Assembly: GCA_030490835.1 (NCBI GenBank)
Contig: CM059974.1
Span: forward strand, 1,495,501-1,559,500
Direction of reading: 5' to 3'
From: Annona cherimola
Lineage: Eukaryota; Streptophyta; Magnoliopsida; Magnoliales; Annonaceae
Length of the DNA stretch: 64,000 bases
Shown here piece after piece: positions 58,788-64,000 of this stretch. Below the pieces are notes generated by a model. It was not told the DNA's origin, did not search any database, and saw only the letters and a list, made by a program, of their open reading frames with translations. Made by a program: the position numbers and the translations under genes. Position 1 is the first letter of the stretch; the number at the start of each line of letters is the position of its first letter.

Positions 58788-61320
58788 TATATATATGTAT
58801 ATATATATAATATTATGATCATAAACATGGCTGATCTGATCACTCAGGATGTAATTATTAGAATGAGATTGCAGTAGGATGATGGATAGGGCCATATATA
58901 TAAATTGACCAGCTAGTTACAATTACAATGAGCTAGCTAGATGTTACGTGTCTGCTGTACATGTGACTACGGCTTCACCATTAGAAGAAGAAACCACCCT
59001 GTTGTGTGCCATCCATTCCACGCAATTATGCTCTTAGCTAATGACTAGCTACTAATACTCCATCACAGCCATGCATCTAAGCATGTACAGCTAGAATTAA
59101 GGCCAAGACTACAACCAAGAAACCAAGCAGGTCAGATCAGTTGGGCTTAAATAGAACTGATTAATCACGGGCATGTTGAGTTGTCGATAATTAACTGAGG
59201 TTCAGATCAGCAGTAATAGATGGGTCCCAACCTCCAGATTTGAGAGCCGTTACCTCTAAGCTAGCTAGCTCTATTAATTAATATTAATTATTAATTTGTA
59301 CTCTCTAGTTTTATTTGCAATACTTCTTCTATTTAATCTTTGTGTACATTAATAAATAAGTCATTGATATGGGCATGGCCATTAAAGTATTCGAAGGTAT
59401 GGTTCGCTTTATGAACGGATGGAAGAACTGATTATTTTGAGCTTACCAAATTTATAAGTTTGAGATCTCAGCAATGAATGATTAAATAATTTTCAGATAA
59501 AGAAATTAGGGGAGACAATGCAAATTAAGACGTGGCAGCTTTTGTTTCTAGACAAAAGGAAGAATTAAGCACACGGTCTTTCTACCTGGGGTTTTAATTA
59601 ATTAAAACAATGGAAAGGAAGAATGTGATGCTTTGCGTTGCCTTCGATCTAGCGGAAATTAAGCTTTTAACATTGTGGCAAGTTGACCTAAATTCAATTC
59701 CAGGGAACCAAATTGATGACTAACTCTGCCAAAAATCGTCCTAGAATTCTTTTGGAAGAAATCGACTGATTATTTCCCCCCGCTCATGTAATACATGGAA
59801 GAAACACTGCTATAACTCCAAGGAAATTATGCAATTTTCAGCAGTTAATTAAGGAGATTAAAACTACTGAGGAAGTAAGCGAAATGACTGATGGTGTAGA
59901 TTAATCCTACTTAGCGAACATAAATTAACATAAAAAAAAAACTCATGTTTATGCACACTACCCTTCCCCCAAAATGATGCAAATGGGGCCCGCTTGAGCC
60001 ATTCAACATTTGCTTAAAGTTGAGACTGTTATAAGTGAACAAGCAAAGTTTAACCCTCTCTAAGTGAACACTGCCCTTTACACATACGGATATTAAAATT
60101 GTTCTTCCACTAAAAAATATATCTATATTTTTAACTTGAACATTGCCTTTATATGTATAGATATTGAAATCTTCCTACTCCACAAGCAAGCAACATTATA
60201 CGTGTCATGAATAATAAGAAGCATATACATAAGCCACTGGAAAAGAAGACTTGCATCAATTTCATGAAGCAGGTGGTTGTTTCATCACCAAAACCCACCA
60301 ATAGATTTTCATTAGGATTGGATGCAAAACACGAGTAGAAAGGGGAAATATGGGCTGAAATTTCTAGGAACAGAAAGGGAACATTGAATTTGTTTGGCAT
60401 ACAATCAATGGCGTGCTCCCGAAGAATCAAGGACCAAAACAAACAGCAAAAACAGAATCCACGACATGAAAGCAAACCAAGACCATTATTAAAACGTACA
60501 TTGTATAACACCAATCGAAAGAAGAAGAAAAAGACTATTATTAAAACAATACATAAATAAATAAATCCCAAGCAATGACAGTTAAATAATATTGTATCTG
60601 ACTTATATAAGGGGAGACAAGGACCTAATTAATAAGAGTACCTCAGTTTGGTCTAGATTTTTAAAATAAAGATGTTTTGATGGAGATTACAGTGTCTATG
60701 TGCTCATTGAACTTTGGCATGAATGTAAGTAACAAATCCCAATGTTTTTTCTTCTTATTTATTATTGATTTTGGAATCAAGATAGGGGAAGATGGGAAGC
60801 GGGAGCACCGGGGAAAAAAAAGAAGAAGAAGAACAATAAAAAAAAAGGAAGCCCACTTCACTAAACAAAAGATTTGACGCATAAAATCCTTCGTCCAAAG
60901 AACCCTAACGCCTTGCTAAGTTGCTATGGATTTTCTGCTGTTAAAAGGAAAAATATACACCCGCCCTTCAACTCGTGCATGATTCATCCATGACAGGTCC
61001 CATCGTAGAAGCACATATGACATATCATGAATGAGAAAAATCCATCGCAGCCCAGATATGCATAGATAGAAAGCACTTCAAGTCACTGAAGCAGCAGTAC
61101 TGTCGGTTGTGTATCAAAAGAGCAAGTTATAGGTAGCTGCACTCAAATCCAACGTTTATGAAGAAGAAACTAGAAAACATCCCTCCAGAAATCAAGAAAA
61201 ACAAAAAACAGAAGGGGAAATTTAAAACAGGCTAATTTTACATGATCATTGGATGTGCTGACCTTCACTTCTGCAATTCCAAACTGCTGGTTCTTGGTTG
61301 GTGGGTGAGTTCCTGATCAG
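58788..61320. other. Intergenic region downstream of the type-I AHL gene
   Basis: Right part includes the probable 3' UTR of the AHL gene (its end is not determined). No gene, RNA or bounded transposon recognised. TTAATTAA-rich words and short microsatellites occur. Confidence 0.5.
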
Positions 61321-61343
61321 CTGAGAAATGAAATGCTTCCATG

Positions 61344-62240
61344 TCAGAACGGGGATGGCCTCGCCACAGCAGCATTGCCGGCCCAGTCCACCGGCAGCTG
61401 GCAATTGGGCATGTTGAGAGGCAAATTCAAGAACTGCAGCGCGGATGGATCAGGAAAAGGATTCCCTACGCTCCCCCCGCTCGTCGCCACCGACCCTTGC
61501 GATGCCGGCGGCAGCATCTGGAGCTGCTGCTGCTGCTGCTCATCTTCGTCCAGCGGCAACCGCTCGTAGGCCACGTTACTGAATGACGCGGCAATAACGA
61601 CAACGGGGCCGGCGGCGATCAGCGCCCCCACCACGCTCCCGCCCACCACCTGCCCCTGCCCGCCCGCCATGTAGATGGTGAGGCTGGTGGCCCCAGGCGG
61701 CGCCGGCGGCGGCAAGAACGACCCGGACAGCGACAGGATCTCGAACCTTCCATGCAACGTGACTATGGCGCCCGCAGCGGCCGGCTGCCGCAGCGTGACG
61801 TTGGTCACGGTCCCGCTTCCGCTGAGGATGCAGATGCCACGCTGCCGGCGGCGGGCGTACGTCACGATGCAGTCGAAAACGTCGGAGCCGCCGCCGATCT
61901 CTAGGATGTGGGCCCTCAGCGTGTTGGCACTCTCCCTTGTGATGATCACCGGCGGCTTCGGCCTGTTCTTGGACCCCGGAGGTCGCCCCCTTGGCCTCCG
62001 AGGGACGATGTCGCCTGCGTTGCCGTTGGAGCCCAGATCGAGTCCTCCATGGCCAGCACCATCGTCGGGGTCTCCTCCACCGGAGGAGAATTGGGGTCTG
62101 CTGTCTTCTTCTTCTTCTTCTTCTTGGGAGTGGTGGTGGTGGGGGTGGGGGTGGGGGTGGCGGTGGCGGAGGAACTGAAGATCAGGGTGGTGTGGGTGCT
62201 GGATGAATCTTGATGCAGTGCTTAAATCCAAGCCAGCCAT
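61344..62240 (-). CDS. Type-I AHL (AT-hook motif nuclear-localised) protein
   Basis: Intronless, 298 residues, start ATG at 62240. The N-terminus carries a His-rich stretch (residues about 26-37) and an acidic run (about 40-46). One type-I AT-hook, [16 protein letters not shown] (83-98), precedes a PPC/DUF296 domain (about 99-222: [76 protein letters not shown]). A poly-Gln run (235-239) and a C-terminal [17 protein letters not shown] follow. One hook, no introns and GRFEIL define the type-I clade, whose Arabidopsis members repress hypocotyl and organ growth and affect flowering and defence. GC content is far above the surroundings, normal for this clade. The GA-rich leader and the TATA box fit a functional promoter. 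Confidence 0.96.
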   Translation of the reverse strand: MAGLDLSTASRFIQHPHHPDLQFLRHRHPHPHPHHHHSQEEEEEEDSRPQFSSGGGDPDDGAGHGGLDLGSNGNAGDIVPRRPRGRPPGSKNRPKPPVIITRESANTLRAHILEIGGGSDVFDCIVTYARRRQRGICILSGSGTVTNVTLRQPAAAGAIVTLHGRFEILSLSGSFLPPPAPPGATSLTIYMAGGQGQVVGGSVVGALIAAGPVVVIAASFSNVAYERLPLDEDEQQQQQLQMLPPASQGSVATSGGSVGNPFPDPSALQFLNLPLNMPNCQLPVDWAGNAAVARPSPF

Positions 62241-62566
62241 CTCAGCACCACATCAAAAGAGGAGAGGAAGAGAAGAAGAAATAAAATAAAAATTTATATA
62301 AAAAATTCCGATAAAATAATTGGAAAATGATTTTGGTTTGGTATTTTATATGAATATTATAGGGGCGAATTGAGAGAAAAGAGAGAGGTAGCTGGCTCCG
62401 GAACTTGTACCCTTTGAGAGATGGGGAAAGAGAGAGTCTAGAAAACGAGGATGGAGTACAGAGATGGGGGGTGTGAGAGAGAAGAGGAGATGGGGTGTGA
62501 GAGAAAAGATGGAAATGCAGCCATTCCCAGGGAAAGAATAAAAAAGGATGGTGAGAAGCATATATA
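62241..62566 (-). promoter_or_regulatory. TATA box and CT-rich leader of the type-I AHL gene
   Basis: On the minus strand TGTATATATGC (62559-62569) is the best TATA match. About 290 bp of CT-rich sequence with several TCTCTC-type words lies between it and the start codon. Transcription start inferred at about 62530. The leader appears intron-free. Confidence 0.45.
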
Positions 62567-62569
62567 CAC

Positions 62570-63720
62570 AAGCCTTTGTGTGTATATGCGACGGAGGACT
62601 GATATGATAATACTGCCTTTAATTCGGGTGGGGCCACACCCTCTTGCCACCGTGTAGGTGGGCCATTTGATCTTTCATGCAGCTAACTATACATGTATTT
62701 TGTCCTCTTTATAATTTGATATGATATATGTTTTGACCATATGCACGGATATATATCGATTTCAATTTTTTTCTTGTAATATATTTTACTATTGCTATTT
62801 TATCTTGGGTTGGTTACTTTGGTGATATTAATATTTAATAACATGTCTTTTAGTTGACATCATCTTTTAAAGAAATTTTCATTCTCATTTTAAGCTAAGA
62901 AAACGGTAGTTAATGCTATGAATATTACTTATGCAAAGAGTGGTTGCTTTACTCACTGAGGGTTTAACATGTGCATATATTTAATTAACTAATCTTATAA
63001 AATTGAGATACACTTTTGTTGTGTTTAAATGAATAAAAGATGTAGACTTCAACTATGTGACACGAGTTTTCTGTTTTTTCAATTCATGCAGGTGTAGAAG
63101 TTTTAAATGGTAGCATGTATATTTTAAAAAGTCAGATGCTTGTAGCATAGTAAGAAATGACACAAACAATAAAATAACTTTAGAAATGGGTGTCTTTTAA
63201 AGAAAAGCAATAATTGAAAAATACAAAAACTAGTTGAAAAAAATAAAAATAATAATAAAAGCAACTACAATATTGCTAAAAAAAAAAGGACACTGCGACC
63301 AGCATGCTTCTCTTAAGGAGTTCAGGTCACCGGTCAGTTTGTCAGGGGCATGGATATTTGCAACTTGCGATTACTACCGATATTTTTAATCTTTTCTTTT
63401 TTATAAAAAAAAAATTGAATTCCAATTCTCTCTCCATTGTGCTCTACCTGAGTTGAGTTCTACTTACACGAAAGCAAGCAAGAAGAAAGCGTTACCGAGT
63501 CTGAATTTTCATGGACAACAGAAGTTGGACGGCGATGGTCCGACATTTCAATGGTTTGGATTAATGAATCCCTCAACAAATCAAGACCATCTGTATCCTG
63601 GTATTCAAAGAGGTTATAAAAACAATAATAGTAATATTCTGAGGGTTCGTTAATTTAACGGTGTTGTATCGCCTCGTTTTTTGCCGATTTGATTGAATTA
63701 TGAAATGAACAAAAAATACT
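62570..63720. other. Intergenic region upstream of the type-I AHL gene
   Basis: AT-rich. No gene, RNA or bounded element seen before hAT H4. Confidence 0.5.
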
Positions 63721-63728
63721 GTGATAGT

Positions 63729-64000
63729 CAATGTTGTACAAACTGGATCGAACCGGCCGATTGGACCGGCTCAATCAGGAACCGGACAATTGACCGGTCT
63801 GACTCACCCCAATTACCGTTTGGCGGAATTAAGTCGTTGTAAACCGGCCTATTTCGTAGTTTTCTGCCCGCCCGATCTAACCGATCTGCAATATACACAT
63901 AAAAAAAAAAAAAACAATTTCTAACTTTGATTGCTGCCCTAACCTGCCTTTTTGTTTCGTTTCCCCCCTTCATCAATTTCAAGTAGTTCTTCTTCCCTCC
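63729..64000. mobile_element. hAT element H4, left end only
   Basis: CAATGTTGTACAAACTGGATC followed by many ACCGG words, an A run, and TTTCCCCCCTTCATC-type sequence repeats the layout of the right end of H1 read inward (CAGTGTTATAAGAACCGGAC, ACCGG words, AT run, ATTTCCCCCCTTTCG; terminal words trimmed to length). The candidate 8-bp duplication would be GTGATAGT (63721-63728). The other end lies outside the window. Confidence 0.75.

Noticed and set aside
60149..60571. 140-codon minus-strand frame with hydrophobic stretches
   Set aside because: Phe/Leu/Ile-rich composition follows from poly(A)-rich plus-strand DNA; no ATG context, domain or exon structure.
61675..62213. Long plus-strand frames across the type-I AHL gene
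   Set aside because: Shadows of the GC-rich minus-strand coding sequence; runs such as poly-Ser and poly-Gly mirror the Glu and His codons of the real gene.
1..64000. CRISPR arrays, operons, ribosome-binding sites, replication origins
   Set aside because: This is a spliced plant nuclear region; no spaced identical repeats or prokaryotic signals occur.
1..64000. Endogenous viral sequence or LTR retrotransposon
   Set aside because: I saw no capsid or viral replicase motifs and no paired LTRs. All reverse-transcriptase sequence belongs to L1-type LINEs.
1..64000. tRNA, rRNA or known conserved microRNA genes
   Set aside because: No cloverleaf with both boxes and acceptor stem, no rRNA similarity, and none of the common plant miRNA sequences I looked for (miR156, 159, 160, 164, 166, 167, 171, 172, 319, 390, 396) is present. 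Less known miRNAs cannot be excluded.

Overview
The window is nuclear DNA of a flowering plant. This rests on spliced genes with GT-AG introns, plant-specific families (two AHL DNA-binding proteins and a group-1 LEA protein), plant L1-type LINEs with DUF4283/zinc-knuckle ORF1 proteins, and dense AT-rich MITEs. I cannot place it closer than angiosperm.

Four genes look intact. (1) A two-exon LEA_1 gene (+, 28701-30485). (2) A 13-exon AP-2 complex subunit mu gene (+, 33663-41576) whose joined exons give exactly 438 codons plus stop. (3) A five-coding-exon type-II AHL gene with two AT-hooks and a PPC domain (-, 44005-46630, probably with a non-coding leader exon to about 47.8 kb). (4) An intronless type-I AHL gene (-, 61344-62240).

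The left half (4.7-26.3 kb) looks like transposon debris but holds a hidden gene. Eight separate exons, plus part of a ninth, of a 3-hydroxyisobutyryl-CoA hydrolase-like (CHY/HIBCH) gene lie in order on the minus strand. Their splice phases agree wherever adjacent exons are both present. The introns were blown up by two L1 LINEs (A, 6.7-14.66 kb, same strand; B, about 20.34-24.66 kb, opposite strand), a 58-bp LINE tail and several MITEs. I could not find the N-terminal exons or one middle exon, and the last exon is frameshifted, so I call it a pseudogene.

Transposons are nested and many boundaries can be read to the base. A 1845-bp hAT element (8-bp duplication GTCTGTTC) sits inside the reverse transcriptase gene of LINE A, and a second member of its family runs off the right edge. 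Two members of another hAT family (ends TAGGGGTGCAACT) lie at 50.7-51.7 and 56.1-57.5 kb. A fold-back Mutator-type MITE family has similar AT-rich inner arms but different outer arms from copy to copy. A Tourist-like MITE family (GGGTGTGTTTGG...CCAAACACACCC, 3-bp duplications) has ten or more copies, one in an AP-2 mu intron. Several insertions of 15-58 bp, each just a poly(A/T) run plus a few bases between 10-15 bp duplications, look like almost completely truncated LINE insertions.

The rest is AT-rich intergenic or intronic DNA without recognisable genes. A cluster of three CACGTG G-boxes at 368-530 looks like a promoter, possibly for a gene beyond the left edge.
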